From Tolypeutes matacus (lineage: Eukaryota; Chordata; Mammalia; Cingulata; Chlamyphoridae), in contig JAKSZT010053764.1 in NCBI GenBank assembly GCA_026826555.1, positions 14,405,912 through 14,469,911 on the forward strand: a stretch of 64,000 nucleotides of DNA, read 5' to 3'. A program made the position numbers and the translations under genes. Positions 36,101 to 47,819 of the stretch are shown here, piece after piece; within the stretch, counting starts at the first letter, position 1, and each line of letters starts with the position of its first letter. The notes below the pieces were generated by a model. That model ran no database searches, was not told the DNA's origin, and was given only the letters and a program-made list of their open reading frames with translations.

Positions 36101-36875
36101 ATACAAATGGAAGGCATATTTGTGTCTTCCAAAATATAAGAGCCTGTCAGCAGTCACTGGTAACCACAGGAATGTATTTTCAATTCTATTCCCATCTGAA
36201 TGCATATAATATTAATCATTCTGCATTCAAACATCTCCTTTCTAAAGAAGTATGCAAAAGCCCATAGGCATAGCCGTACTTAGAAAGCTGCAATAGGCTG
36301 TTGGGAAATTAAAGCAATCCTGCCAGCAAAAGACTCCTCCATACCAATATAGGAGAGAGAGTAGGCATTATTATTAAAGAGTGGACATTATTAGATTTAC
36401 ATGCAGGAAAAGTAGCACCAAAGTGACTACAAAACCTAAATAGATTTTCACATAAATTTATACAGTGAAGTAAAAGAACAATTAGAACTGTTCTTACTTC
36501 TTGAGAGATAATGGATGCACTTTGTAATTGTCTCCTGTATACATCATGAGAGAGCTAATTTCAGAGGAATGTATTTACAGTTCCAAGAGGCTGAATGTCT
36601 GTGATCTTGCATGTAAAATCGAAAGGTTGGGCCTCTTATTAAGCCTGTTATGTCTCCGAGGGGACAGGCTAAGGAAGGGAGAGTGAGGAGAGAGTTGCCT
36701 ACTTCATCAAAGAAAATGTCCTTTTGGCCTTACAAGGTTTTGAGGGTCCAGATTGCAAAAGGACCTACATTTCTGAGCTGGAAATCACTAAATTTAGGAT
36801 GGGCATTAGTGTGGCTCTTTGGCAGGTATTTTACAAGGGTTATCCACAGGCATACTCACAGAATTTAAGTCTACA
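36101..36875. other. Unassigned sequence left of the nested LINE block
   Basis: Nothing recognised. It contains no HAL1 sequence, so the HAL1 copy that begins at 45.5 kb does not continue to the left of L1-a. Confidence 0.45.
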
Positions 36876-38400
36876 AGAAGAGGCAGGCACCAATCAAGAT
36901 GGCAGGGCGAGACACTTCAGAGCACTAGCACCCCACAGAAGTTTTGAACAATGAGCAAGAACTGGCAGAAACATCTTTCTCAAAGCTCCAGAAAACAATT
37001 AAAGGACTGCAGCCACAGAACAAGCACCAAATCAAGAAAAAGCCTACTTAAAAGCAGTAGTATCTCCTTGTGCCCTGGCTGACCCCTCCCTCAACCCTTA
37101 CCAGCTTGACACAGGGCTGGTTGGTGCTCCCAGTACAGACGACTGGCCCCAGTTCCAGAGGGAAGAAAGTAACCCTCCTGTACAAACTGGGAACATCTAG
37201 TCTGGCAACCTGTCTGCTGGTGGCCTGAGGGTCTTGCTGTCCCAGAACTTGCCATGCATGTTCTAGAGAGCACTGTGTGTGAAGAAGAGATGGTAGGGCA
37301 CCGACTTCACCTACTGATTAGTAAATTCAGCTGGCTAAAGTATTATCCTAAGAAAAACTAAGGTTTGAACCTGTACAAGTCAGAAAGAGACTAGTAGCTG
37401 CCATCTTAACTCCACCCCTGGCATGAAGGGAAGTAGGGCTGATTGAAAACCACAGGGATGGTAGGAACTGACTTCTCTGTACCCAGATCAGATTGCAACC
37501 CTAGCCTAGGTTCCAGCCCCACCTTTGGCAGGGAGGAAGCTGGTGGACCTGCACCAGCCTCTCTGGGCAACTGTAGGTGCTTTTGACTGGCACAGACTGG
37601 ATAGTCAGACACCTGGAACTCCATCCCTGTGCTCCAATAGGATAGTAGGGAAGCTGTGTTTCCTCTGCCTCTCTGGGTAACTGAAAGTACTTTCAGCCTG
37701 TATGGACTGCTTTGTTGAGCACCTGGGACTCCATTTCCACCCCCTCCCATAGGATACGAGAGGACTGGTGTTTCCTCAGCCTCTCCAGACAACTGCAGGC
37801 GCTTTTGGCCTACACAGACTGGTTTATTGGGTGCCTGTGCTTCCATCCCCACCCCTTAAAGAGCAGAAGCGACAGTACTCCCTCAGCCTCTCAGGGCAAC
37901 TGTAGATGCTTTCGGCCAACACAGATTAGATTTTTGGTCACTCCAGAGGGTCCACCCCCATGCATGGCAGGGGAGATAGGGGGGCGGCCTGTGCTATGTC
38001 ATTCTACCTGGGCAACTGCAGTCAGTTGTGACCCACATAGCTTACTCAGTTTGCTGCCTATACCTGCAGCTCCATCCCTGCCCCAAGCAGGGGAGGAAGG
38101 GGTGTAAAGTTTCATCAGTCTCTCCGGGCAGCTATAAATGGTCTTGGCCTGCATGGCTTAGATTACTGAACACAGCTATGGCTACCCCCAGCAGAAGAGA
38201 AATATGGAAGAAGCTTCATCATTTCCTGGGACAATGCAGGCAGCTTCAGTCTCCATAGCTTACAGTATCAACTACATCCTTGGCTCCTACTATGCAACCA
38301 GGGAGAAAAAGCAAGAAAGCCCTAAACTAAAGAAAGAAACCCCTAAATACATCTAGTAAGCCAGATGCCAATACCCCAACAAAAGATTACAATCCATACC
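36876..38400 (+). promoter_or_regulatory. L1-a 5' UTR with tandem monomers
   Basis: In L1s this region carries the internal Pol II promoter. From about 37557 to 38330 it consists of about seven degenerate tandem units of roughly 102-116 bp. Each contains a form of 'gcctctctgggcaactgtaggtgcttttgg' followed by 'cacagact' and a 'cctg(g)gactccatccccacccc' segment. Unit starts fall near 37557, 37667, 37779, 37886, 38002, 38118 and 38220. The arrangement parallels monomer-type L1 promoters of rodents. Whether it ever drove transcription cannot be told. Frames of 148 codons (37406-37852, minus) and 131 codons (37712-38107, plus) cross the array and are low-confidence. Confidence 0.65.
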
Positions 38401-39850
38401 AAGAAACAGGAAGATATGACCCAAAGAGAAAAGATAAGCCATCAGATGACATAAAAGAGTTGAGACAAGTAATCATAGATATTCAAACAAATCTCCTTAA
38501 TAAATTCAATGAGATGGCCAAAGAGATTAAGGTTATTAAGAAGACACTGGGGGAGCACAAAGAAGAATTTGAAAGCATACATAAAAAAATAGCAGACCTT
38601 ATGGGAATGAAAGGCACATTAAATAAATTAAAAATACACTGGAGGCATACAACAGATCTGAAGAGGCCAAAAAAGGATCAGTGAACTTGAAGACATGGCC
38701 TCTGAAAGCAAACATACAAAAGAACAGATAAAGAAAAGAATGGAAAAAAATTGAAGAGGGTCTCATAACTAAATACTGGCAAAAGACTTGCAAACCTACA
38801 AGTCATGGGTGTACCAGAAGGAGAAGGAAAAAGGAGCAGAAGGAATATCTGAAGAAATAATGGTAGAAAATTTCCCAACCCTATTGAAGGACACAGATAT
38901 CCATGTCCAAGAAGCACAACGTACACCCATCTGAATAAATCCAAATAGACCTACTAATACTAATCAGAATGTCAAATGCCAAATACAAAGAGAGAATTCT
39001 GAGAGCAGCCAGAGAAACACAATGCATCACATACAAGGTGTAGCCGTTGGGCAATTTGATGTAATTATGAATTCCAAAAATATAATTGGATCATGCTTGT
39101 AAACTGATCTGTTAATCTGGGCATGATTAGGTTATGATTAGGGTGATGACTGGGCCACGTCAATAGGGCGTTGAGCCCCACCCCTTGGTGGGTGGGGAAT
39201 CAAATATAAAAGGCATGGCAAAGGACAGAGTTGAAGCAGTTTTGAGAAGCAGTTTTGATGTTGGAGAGAAGGCCCCAGGAGAAGAGAAGTGAGCCATTCG
39301 CCTGATAGTCTACAGGGACCTTGTGGAGGAACCAGAGACGCCAAGCCCGGAGAGAAACGCAGCCCTGGGAAGAGAGGAACCCAAGAAGCCTGAACCCTGG
39401 CAAACGTCGGCAGCTGTCTTGCTCCAACACGTGACAATGGACTTTGGTGAGAGAAGAAACTTAATGCTTTATGGCCTGGTATCTGTGGACTTCTACCCCA
39501 AATAAATACCCCTTATAAAGACCAACCCATTTTTGGTATTTCACATTAGCACCCCTTTGGTTGACTAATACACAAGGGATACCCAATAAGATTAAATGCT
39601 GATTTCTCATCAGAAACCATGGAGGCAAGAAGGCAGTGGTATGATATATTTAAGATACTACAAGAAAAAAACTGCCAGCCAAGAATCTTATATGTGTCAA
39701 GACCATCTTTCAAAAATGAGAGTGAGTTTAGAATATTCACAGATAAACAGAAACTGAGAGAGTTTGTAACAAAGAAACCAGCTTTGCAGGAAATACTAAA
39801 GTGAGTGCTATAGTTTGAAAAGAAAAGACAAGAGAGAGCAGCTTGGAAGA
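38400..39850 (+). pseudogene. L1-a ORF1 remains (RNA-binding chaperone), split by an LTR
   Basis: ORF1p is the L1 RNA-binding trimeric protein with coiled coil, RRM and C-terminal domain. The coiled-coil part reads openly at 38460-38684 and is rich in Glu and Lys, with the segment KKTLGEHKEEF. The RRM-region text follows around 38840-39030. The solo LTR at 39039-39572 interrupts it. The C-terminal domain resumes at about 39573-39804, where 'FTDKQKLREFVTKKPALQE' is the typical C-terminal tail. Several frameshifts and stops lie before the LTR as well. It is a clear pseudogene. Confidence 0.82.
39039..39572 (+). mobile_element. Solo LTR, MaLR-like family C (copy 1), inside L1-a ORF1
   Basis: The LTR starts TGTAGCCG and ends GACTAATACA, 534 bp. 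A perfect 5-bp target duplication, caagg, sits at 39034-39038 and 39573-39577. Removing the LTR and one pentamer rejoins the L1 text. 'ccaccccttggtgggtggggaa' near 39178 is a GC-rich promoter-like element. A TATA-like 'aaatataaaagg' at about 39202 follows it, and AATAAA is at about 39502. It is about 88 percent similar by eye to the copy at 43104. A TATA box and poly(A) signal in this order suggest a U3-R-U5 layout. Confidence 0.88.
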
Positions 39851-42800
39851 GAGTCTATCAATGAAGATTATATCAGTAAAAGAAACTAAATGTATAAAAA
39901 GAATGATGAAAATAAAATATGACAGATAAACCCAAAGGTCAAAATGAGTGAAGTAAGAACTGTCTTTACAGTAATAACATTGAATGTTAATGGAATAAAT
40001 TCCCCAAACAAAAGATACATACTACTGGAATGGATAAGAAAATATGAGCGTTCCATATGCTGTCTGCACAAGACTCACCTTAGAACCAATGATACCAATA
40101 GATTGAAAGTGAAAGGCTCGAAAAAGATATTCCACACATGCAGTAACCAAAAAAAAGCTAGAATAGCTATATTTATATTAGATGAAATAGAGTTTAAAAG
40201 GAAAATTGTTACTAGAGACAAGGAAAGACATTATATATTTATGAAAGGGACAATTTACCGGAAGAAACAGCAATCATAAATGTATATGCACCTAACCAGG
40301 ATGCCCCAAATTACATGAGGGAAACACTGGCAAAACTGAAGTGAGAAATAGATGTATCTACAATAATAGATTGAGACTTCAATACACCACTTTTAGCATT
40401 GGATAGAACATCTGGGCAGAGGATCAATAAAGAGACAGAGAACTTGAATAATATGATAAATGGACTAAACCTAATAGACATATTCAGAGCACTGCACCCC
40501 AAAACAGCAGGAAATACATTCTTCTCAAGTGCTCATGGATCTTTCTCCTGGATAGACCATATGTTGGGTCACAAATCAGATCTTAATAAATTCAACAAGT
40601 ACTTATACAAAGTACTTTCTCTGATCATAATGGAATAAAGTTGGAAATCAACAGGTGGAAAAAGGGAAAATTCACAAATATATGGAGATTAAACAACACA
40701 TTCTTAAATAACCAGTGGGTCAAAGAAGAAATTGCATGAAAAATCAATAAATATCTTGAGATGAATGAAAATGAGAACACAACATATCAGAACCTATGGG
40801 ATACAGTGAAGACAATGCTAAGAGGGAATTTATAGCCCTCAATGCTTACATTAAAAAAGAAGAAAGAGCTAAAATCAATGACCTAACTACACAGCTGGAG
40901 GAACTAGAAAAAGAATAGCAAGCTATCCCTAAAGCAAGCAGAAGGAATGAAATAACAAAGATCAGAGCGGAAATAAATGAAACTGAGAAAAAAAAAGAGA
41001 GAGAATTAACAAAACCAAAAACTGGTTCTTCAAGGAGATTAACAAAATCAACAAACTCATACCTAGACTGACAAAGATAGAAAAAGAGGAGATGCAAATA
41101 AATAAAATCAAAAATGAATATGAGGACTTTACTACTGACTCCACAGAAATAAGAGAGATCATAAGAGGATACTATGAACAACTGTACACCACCAAAAGGG
41201 AAAATTTCCTAGACTGTACAAACAACCTACACTGACCCTAGAAGAAATAGAAGACTTCAACAAACCAGTCACAAGAGACTGAAACAGTTATCAAACAACT
41301 CCCCAAAATGAAAAGCCCAGGACTAGATGGTTTCACAGGTCAGTTCTACCAAGCATTCTATGAAGATTTAATACCAATATTACTCAAACTCTTGCAAAAA
41401 ATTGAACAAGGAACATTACCAAACTCATTCTATGAAGCCAATATCACCCTAATATCAAAGCCAGATAAAGATATTATGAGAAACAAAAATTACAGACCTA
41501 TTTCCCTAATGAACACAGATGCAAAAATCCTCAACAATATACTTAAAATATATTGTTTTTTAATACCTTAAAATAATTATTCATCATGATCAAGTGGGTT
41601 TTATACCAGTCATGCAAGGGTGGTTCAACATAAGAAAATTAATCAGCGTGATATACTATATTAATAAATCAAAGAAGAAAAATCACATGATCCTATAGAT
41701 TGACACAAAAATGCATTTGACAAAATACAGCAGCCTTTCTTGATACAAATACTACATAAGATAGGAATTAAAGGAAACTTTCTCAACATGATAAAGGCCA
41801 TATATAGAAAAACCCACAGCTAACATTGTACTCAATAGTGAAAGTCTGAAAGCTCAACCGCTGAGATTGGAAACAGGACAAGCATGCCCACTGTCACCAC
41901 TGTTGTTCAAAATAGTGCTAAAGTTCTAGCTAGAGAAATGAGGCAAGAAAAAGAAACAAATCAAAAAGGAAGTAGTAAAAGTTTCGCTATTCACAGATAA
42001 TATGATCCTGTACCTAAAATGTCCCGAAAAATCTACAACAAAGTTGCTAGATCTAATAAACAATTTCAGCAGAGTGGCAGGATAAAAAATTAATAGGCAA
42101 AAATCAGTTGTGTTTCCACACACTAGTAATGAGCACTCTCAGGAGGAAGTCTGGAAAAAAATTCCATTTACAATAGCAACTAAAAGAATAAAATATTAGA
42201 AATAAACTTAACCAAGGATGTAAAGCACTTGTATTCAGAAAACTACAATGCATTGTTAAAAGAAATCATAAAAGACCTAAATAAACAGAAGAACATTCTG
42301 TGCTCATGGATTGGAAGACTAAATATCGTTAGGATGTCAATTCTACCCAAATTGATATACAGATTCAATGCAATCCCAATGAAAAATTCCACCAGCATTT
42401 TTTAAAGGAAATGGAAAACATAATTATCAAATTTATTTGGAAGGGTAAGGGCCCTGAATAGCCAGAAACATCTTAAAAATGAAGAGCAAGGTTGGAGAAT
42501 TTAAAGATTCACTTCTGGACTTTGTATCATATTACTTAGCTAAAGTGGCAAAAAACAGCATGGTAGTGGCATAAAGATAGAAACATAGACCAATGGAATG
42601 GAATTGATGGTTCAGAAACAGACTCACGTCTATGGTCAAAAGACTTTTGACAAGACTGTCAAACCCACCCAGTTGGGGCACAACAGTCTATTCAAATGGT
42701 ACTAGGAGAGCTTGATATGAATATCCAAAAGAAAGAAAGAGGACCCCTATTTCACACATTATACAAAAATTAGCTCAAAACTGGATCAAAGACCTAAATA

Positions 42801-42934
42801 TAAAAGCTAGAACCATAAAGCTCCTAGAAGAAAATGTAGAGAAATATCTTCAAGACCTGGTGGTAGGTGGTGGATCTTAAACCTTATACTGAAAAAAAAA
42901 AAAAAGCAATGAAAGAAAACATGGATAAATGGGA

Positions 42935-44006
42935 TGTATTAGTCAGCCAAAGGGGTGCTGATGCAAAGTACTAGAAATCTGTTGGCTTTTATAAAGGGTT
43001 TTTATTGGGGGTAGAAGCTTACAATTACAAGGCTCTAAAGAGTCCAACTAAAGGCTGCTTTCTCACCAAACTCAGCTGCCACATGTTGAAGCCAGATGAT
43101 GGGTGTGGCAGTTTGATGTAATTATGAATTCCAAAAATATAATTGAGTCATGCTTGTAAACTGATCTGTTAATCTGGGCATGATTAGGTTAGGATTAGGG
43201 CATTGAGCCCCACCCCTTGGTGGGTGGGGAATTGAACATAAAAGACAAGGCAAAGGACAGTTGAAGCAGTCTTTTGAGAAGTAGTCTTTTGAGAAGCAGT
43301 TTTGACTTTGGAAAGAAGGCCCCAGGAGAAGAGAAGCAAGCCGTTCGCCTGATCATCTACAGCTGACCTTGTGGAGGAAACAGGAGCTAAGCACAGAGAA
43401 AAACGCAGCCCCGGGAAGAGAGGAACCCCAGAAGCCTGAACCCAGGCAAACGCCGGCAGCTGTCTTGCTCTAACACGTGGCAATGGACTGTGGTGAGAGA
43501 AGAAACTTAATGCTTTATGGCCTGGTATCTGTGGACTTCTACCTCAAATAAATACCCTTTATAAAGACCAACCCATTTTTGGTATTTTACATTAGCACCT
43601 GTTTGGCTGACTAATACAATGGGTGATTTGCCTGATCTCTCAGGCTTTCTCAGCTGCTTAGTTGCTCTGTTCTCTACCACTGCAAACTATCAGGAAAATG
43701 ATTCATCTCACTTCCTGAGGCTTTAGCTGTTTGAGCCTTCTCCTTTCTGTCACCTGGCAGGACCGAAATGACCAAGTTATCTCCTCTTCCACTTATCTTC
43801 TTGAGTGAGTATCTGTTTACATAGGCCCACCAAGTGGGTGGGGACTCAACCTGAGTTACTCTCTACTGACATGTCTAATCAAAGCCCTAATCTTAACATA
43901 ATTTAATCAAAGATATATCAGCTGAATCTAATACAATCAAAGTGTATCGCACCCAGAGGAATATATTAATCTTTTTGGGATTCATAAATAATCTCAAACT
44001 GTCACA
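42935..44006 (-). mobile_element. Solo LTR, MaLR-like family A (copy 2), itself split by a family C LTR
   Basis: The plus strand runs from TGTATTAGTCAGCC to AAACTGTCACA. Flanking pentamers tggga (42930-42934) and tggaa (44007-44011) form a target duplication with one mismatch. Outside them the L1 ORF2 text is continuous. Without the nested insertion (43104-43623) the LTR is 552 bp. It is the same family and orientation as 23484-24138, sharing the 'ggcttttataaaggg' and 'ctcaccaaac' segments and the 'gggattcataaa...ctgtcaca' end. Confidence 0.85.
43104..43618 (+). mobile_element. Solo LTR, MaLR-like family C (copy 2), nested in a family A LTR
   Basis: It starts TGTGGCAG and ends GACTAATACA, 515 bp. 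A perfect target duplication, atggg, sits at 43099-43103 and 43619-43623. Compared with the copy at 39039 it lacks about 22 bp near 43197 and carries extra 'gaag(c/t)agtcttttga' units near 43266-43310. Its own distinct target duplication shows it is an independent insertion and not the second LTR of one provirus. This is the third level of nesting: LTR C inside LTR A inside L1-a. Confidence 0.9.
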
Positions 44007-44829
44007 TGGAACCTCCTCAAACTTAAACATTTTTTGTGATTCAAAGAACTTCATCAAGAAGGTAAAAAGGCAGCCCACTAAATGGGAGAAAATTTTTGGA
44101 AACCACATATCTGATATGGGTTTGATTTCCATTCTATATAAAGAGATCATACAACTCAACAATAAAAGAGTAAGCAATCCAATTAAAACATAGGCAAAAG
44201 ACTTAAATAGACATTTCTCCAAAGAGGAAATAGAAATGAGCAAAAAGCACATGAAAAAAAATGTTCACTAGCACTAGCTATTACGAAAAATGCAAATCAA
44301 AACAATGAGATATCATCTTAAACCACATAGAATGGTCATTGTTAAAAAACAAAACAAAACAGAAAACAGTAAGTGCTGGAGAGGATGTAGAGAAATAGAG
44401 ACACTCCTTCACTGCTGGTGGGAATGTAAAATGGTGTAGCCTCTGTGGAAGACAAGTTTGGCAGTTCCTCAGGAAGCTAAATATAGAACTGTCATATGAC
44501 CCAGCAATTTCTCTACTAGGAATATATCCAGAAGAACTGAAAACTCTGACACAAACAGATATTTGCACACCAATGTTCAGAGTGACATTTATTCACAATT
44601 GCTAAAAGATGGAAACAACTCAAGTGTCCTTTGACTGATGAATGGATAAACAAAATGTGGTATATAGATATGATGGAATACTATGCTGTCATAAGAAATA
44701 AAAGTAGTACACATATGATAACATGGGTAAATCTTGATGACTTTATGTTAAGTGAAATAAGCCAGACACAAAAGGACAAATATTACATGGTCTCACTAAT
44801 ATGAACTAAATACAAAGAATAAACGCATG

Positions 44830-45500
44830 GAGTTAAAACCTAGAGTATAGGTTATTAGGAGATAAGAGGAGGGCTGAGAAGGGGTACTGATGCCTAATGT
44901 ATGTAAAATTTTTAATTAGCTTGACTGTAAAAATGTGGAAATGAATAGAGTTGATGGTAACACATTATAGTGAGTAGAACTAACACAGGTGGTTTATAAA
45001 TGAGTTTGTGGCTGAAAGGGGTAGTCTAGGGATATAACTTTCAGTTGAAAGAAAGCTAGAAAATAATTTAGGGACTGAATAATACAGTGAACCCAGAGGT
45101 GGATGCAAGTTGTGGTTAATAGCACAAATACAAGAATGTCCTTCTATTAACTAGAACAAATGTATATCACTTTTGCAAGGTGGTAAGAATGTGGAGAAGC
45201 ATTGGAAAGTTACAATTAATGTAATCTATGGAATACAGTTAGCAGCAATACTGTAATATTCTTGCATCAATGCCAAAGATGTACTGTGTCAATAATAGGG
45301 AGGTATGGAAAAAATAAACCAAATGTACACGTTAGACCATAGTTAGTTTTAACAGTCTGGTGATATTATCTCATAATCTGTAACAAATGTTCCACAACAA
45401 TGTAGTGTGTTGAAGGGGTGATATATCAGAATTCCACACATGTGTATGGTTGTTTTGTAAGTTCACAACTTCTCTAATAAAAACATATTTTTTTTAATGA
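44830..45500 (+). terminator. L1-a 3' UTR and polyadenylation end
   Basis: AT-rich L1 3' UTR with 'ataatacagtgaacccagaggtggatgcaagttgtggttaatagcac', 'taacaaatgttccacaacaatg', and 'cttctctaataaaaac' as the poly(A) signal region near 45472. It is related to 23175-23470. Confidence 0.7.
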
Positions 45501-45860
45501 GGGAAAGATTAAGTTAATCCCAGATAAACAAAAGCTGAGGAATTTTGTCACTAGTAGACTGGCCCTATAAGAAATGCTAAAGGAAATTCTGCAGATTGTA
45601 ATGAAAGGACACTAGACAATTGACTGAATTTATATGAAGAAATAAACATCTCCAGTAAAGATAATAACATGGATAAACATAAATACCAATACTGTTGTAT
45701 TTTTGGTTTGTGATTCCACTTTTTACCTCCTACAGAATCTAAAAGGCAAATGCATAAAATGTAATTATAAATCAGTGGTTTGGGACTCAATATATAAACA
45801 TGTGATTTGTTACAAGAAGAACTACATAAAGTTGGGGGAGTGAGTGCAGAAGGGTATAGG

Positions 45861-46822
45861 GTTCCCTTCCAGAAAAATAAGTAGAAGATAGGCAGAAATG
45901 GCCTGGGGGAAAATGCTCTAGGGTTTAGGACACCAGGGAGAGCTTGCACATCACACAGAAGAGAGAGGGGCACAGGAAAAAAATCTTGACAGGAAGACTG
46001 TGAGTAGAAGCTGCAGCTGGCAGCACCCCTCCCCCCACCCTCTGAGCAGACAGCTTCAAATTCTCCAGCCTCTGGCCAGTGGCTATAGACAGAGGGGGCT
46101 GCAGGGATCCTCCTTCCCAGTAAATGGGAGGGAGAGATGCAGCCTGAGGTGGATTCAGCTTTTGGCCAACAAATTTGGTCTTCTGTGTCCCACTAGCACT
46201 TCCAGGACAGATGGAGCTACACCACTGTTTGTCCTGGGAGCCGACAAGACACAAAAGAGATCCAACTCTCACAAATACCCTCCCTAATATCCACGACTGG
46301 TTGCTGAGGATGCAGATGGGAGTGAAATTATTTCCTACCTGGGAAGAAGGAGGGGGCTTCCAGCAAAGATTAGAGAACAGCCTCTGAGAAAGTTTCAATT
46401 GCCAGGCTCTGAATAGCCTCGAAGCAGGATCCTCTGTCACATTGTTGCAGTCCTCAGCGCCAACACACTCCCACCAGGCTTTGAACTGAAAAGGCTGTGG
46501 AAGATCACCATCTGCTGGCAGACCAAGGAAGTGCATGCAAAGAAATTAAGAGGCTTTTTGTGGCCTTTACAGTCTCTCTCCCAAAGGTATTTGGAAGTGG
46601 GTCTGCAACCCAGTACAGGGTTCAAGGCCCACATTTGAGCATCTAACAGGGACAATCCTAAAAACCTATTAACAGGTTGAACCAAGAATCAAAGAATGGA
46701 AATAACACACAGCCTCCGGCCACTAAATCCCTACAAAAGAGACAAAACTTGAGCATCAGAGTAAACTCACCATCATAATCAGAAGCCTAGACATCAGCAA
46801 ATATTATAAGCCATACTAGGAA
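45861..46822 (+). promoter_or_regulatory. L1-b 5' UTR
   Basis: About 0.96 kb of leader before ORF1, G+C-richer than the rest of the element. I see no tandem monomers and no similarity to the L1-a leader. The reverse strand carries an uninterrupted 203-codon frame at 45925-46536. In primate L1s an antisense frame (ORF0) also lies in the 5' UTR, but there is no sequence evidence of homology. Confidence 0.6.
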
Positions 46823-47716
46823 AATGGAAGAAATGGCTCAAGAAAAGGAATATATCAAAGATGAGACACAGGATTTGAGTCAACTAATCAATGAGATTCA
46901 CACAAATCTCCAAAATCAAATTAATGAGTTGGAGGACAATATAGCTAAAGAGATAATGGACATCAAGAAGACACTGGGCTAGAACAAAGAAGAATGTGAA
47001 AATCTGAATAGAAAAATAACAGAGCTTATGGGAATGAAAAACACCATAGGTGAGATCAAAAAACACATTAGAATGACAGAAGAAAGAATAAATGATGCAG
47101 AAGGCAGAGCAGCTGAAATTGAAGAGAGAGAAAAGAATGGAAAAAATTGAGCAAGGGCTCAGGGAGGTGAATAATACCACGAAACGCAACAACATATGTG
47201 TCATGGGAGTTCCAGAAGGAGAAGAGAAGGGAAAAGAGGCAGAAAGAGTATTTTAGGAGATAATGGCTGAAATTTCCCAACTCTCAAGAAAAAGGTGAAA
47301 TTACATGTCCAAGAATCACAGCATACCCCAATCAGAATAAATGTGAATAGACCTACTCCAATACACATATTATTCAGAATGTCAAACATCAAGATAAAGA
47401 GAAAATTTTGAGCGCAGCAAAGGAGAAGCAAACCATCACACAAAAGGGACGCCCAGTAAAACTTGGTGTAGATTTCTCGACAGAAACTACGTAGGCAAGA
47501 CGGCAGTAGTATATTACAATTAGTATACTGAAAGAGAAAAGTTTCCAACCAAGAATTCTTTATCTAGCAAAACTGTCCTTTAAATATGAAGGTGAGTTTA
47601 AAATATTCACAAATGAACAGAAACTAAGAGAGTTCATAAAAAAGAATCCACTTTTGCAGGAAGCATTAAAGGGAGCCTTACAGCCCAAAAGAAAAAGACA
47701 GGAGAGAGGGACTTAG
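46823..47716 (+). pseudogene. L1-b ORF1 remains
   Basis: The frame opens near 46823 (MEEMAQEKEYIKDE) with the coiled-coil text INELEDNIAKEIMDIKKTLG, followed by a stop at about 46981 where the intact protein would continue. 'KITELMGMKNTIGEIKKHI' reads on in the same direction. The C-terminal domain is seen near 47590-47670 ('FTNEQKLREFI'). It is disabled by stops and frameshifts. It is the same family as the L1-a ORF1. Confidence 0.8.
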
Positions 47717-47819
47717 AGTATAGAAGGCAAGAGTAGCAGAAAGGATAACCAAAAGAGTAAAAAGACACATGAAAATAAGATATGACATATGAAAGCCAAA
47801 GAAAAACACAGTGGAAGTA

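Larger units (their letters stand above)
39940..44830 (+). pseudogene. L1-a ORF2 remains (endonuclease and reverse transcriptase), split by LTRs
   Basis: ORF2p nicks target DNA and reverse transcribes the L1 RNA. The endonuclease N-terminus reads openly from 39944 (TLNVNGINSPNKR), but the position of the catalytic Glu in the usual QETH motif is Lys (LHKTH, codon 40070-40072). Further endonuclease text (SSAHGSFSWIDHMLGHK) lies at 40528-40580. The RT opens at 41308 ([15 protein letters not shown]) with '[15 protein letters not shown]' near 41490. The catalytic FADD box reads FTDN at 41990-42001. The C-terminal region with 'CWRGCR'-type and 'HCWWECK'-type text lies at 44370-44430. Many frameshifts occur. 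The LTR at 42935-44006 interrupts the RT C-terminal side. Confidence 0.85.
36876..45500 (+). mobile_element. Long decayed L1 (L1-a) with nested LTRs
   Basis: A near-complete LINE-1 in the usual order: 5' UTR (about 36876-38400, opening with 'caccaatcaagatggcagggcgag'), ORF1 remains, ORF2 remains, a 3' UTR from about 44830, and an end 'cacaacttctctaataaaaacat' near 45500. Two LTR insertions (39039-39572 and 42935-44006) add about 1.6 kb. Both frames are broken many times, so this is a fossil. It is older than its guests by nesting. I see no clear target duplication for the element itself. The left boundary is set where the L1-style 5' leader starts and could be off by some tens of bases. Confidence 0.82.

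Noticed and set aside
39039..43618. A single provirus with LTRs at 39039 and 43104
   Set aside because: The two LTRs have different target duplications and the DNA between them is L1 and a family A LTR, not ERV internal sequence.
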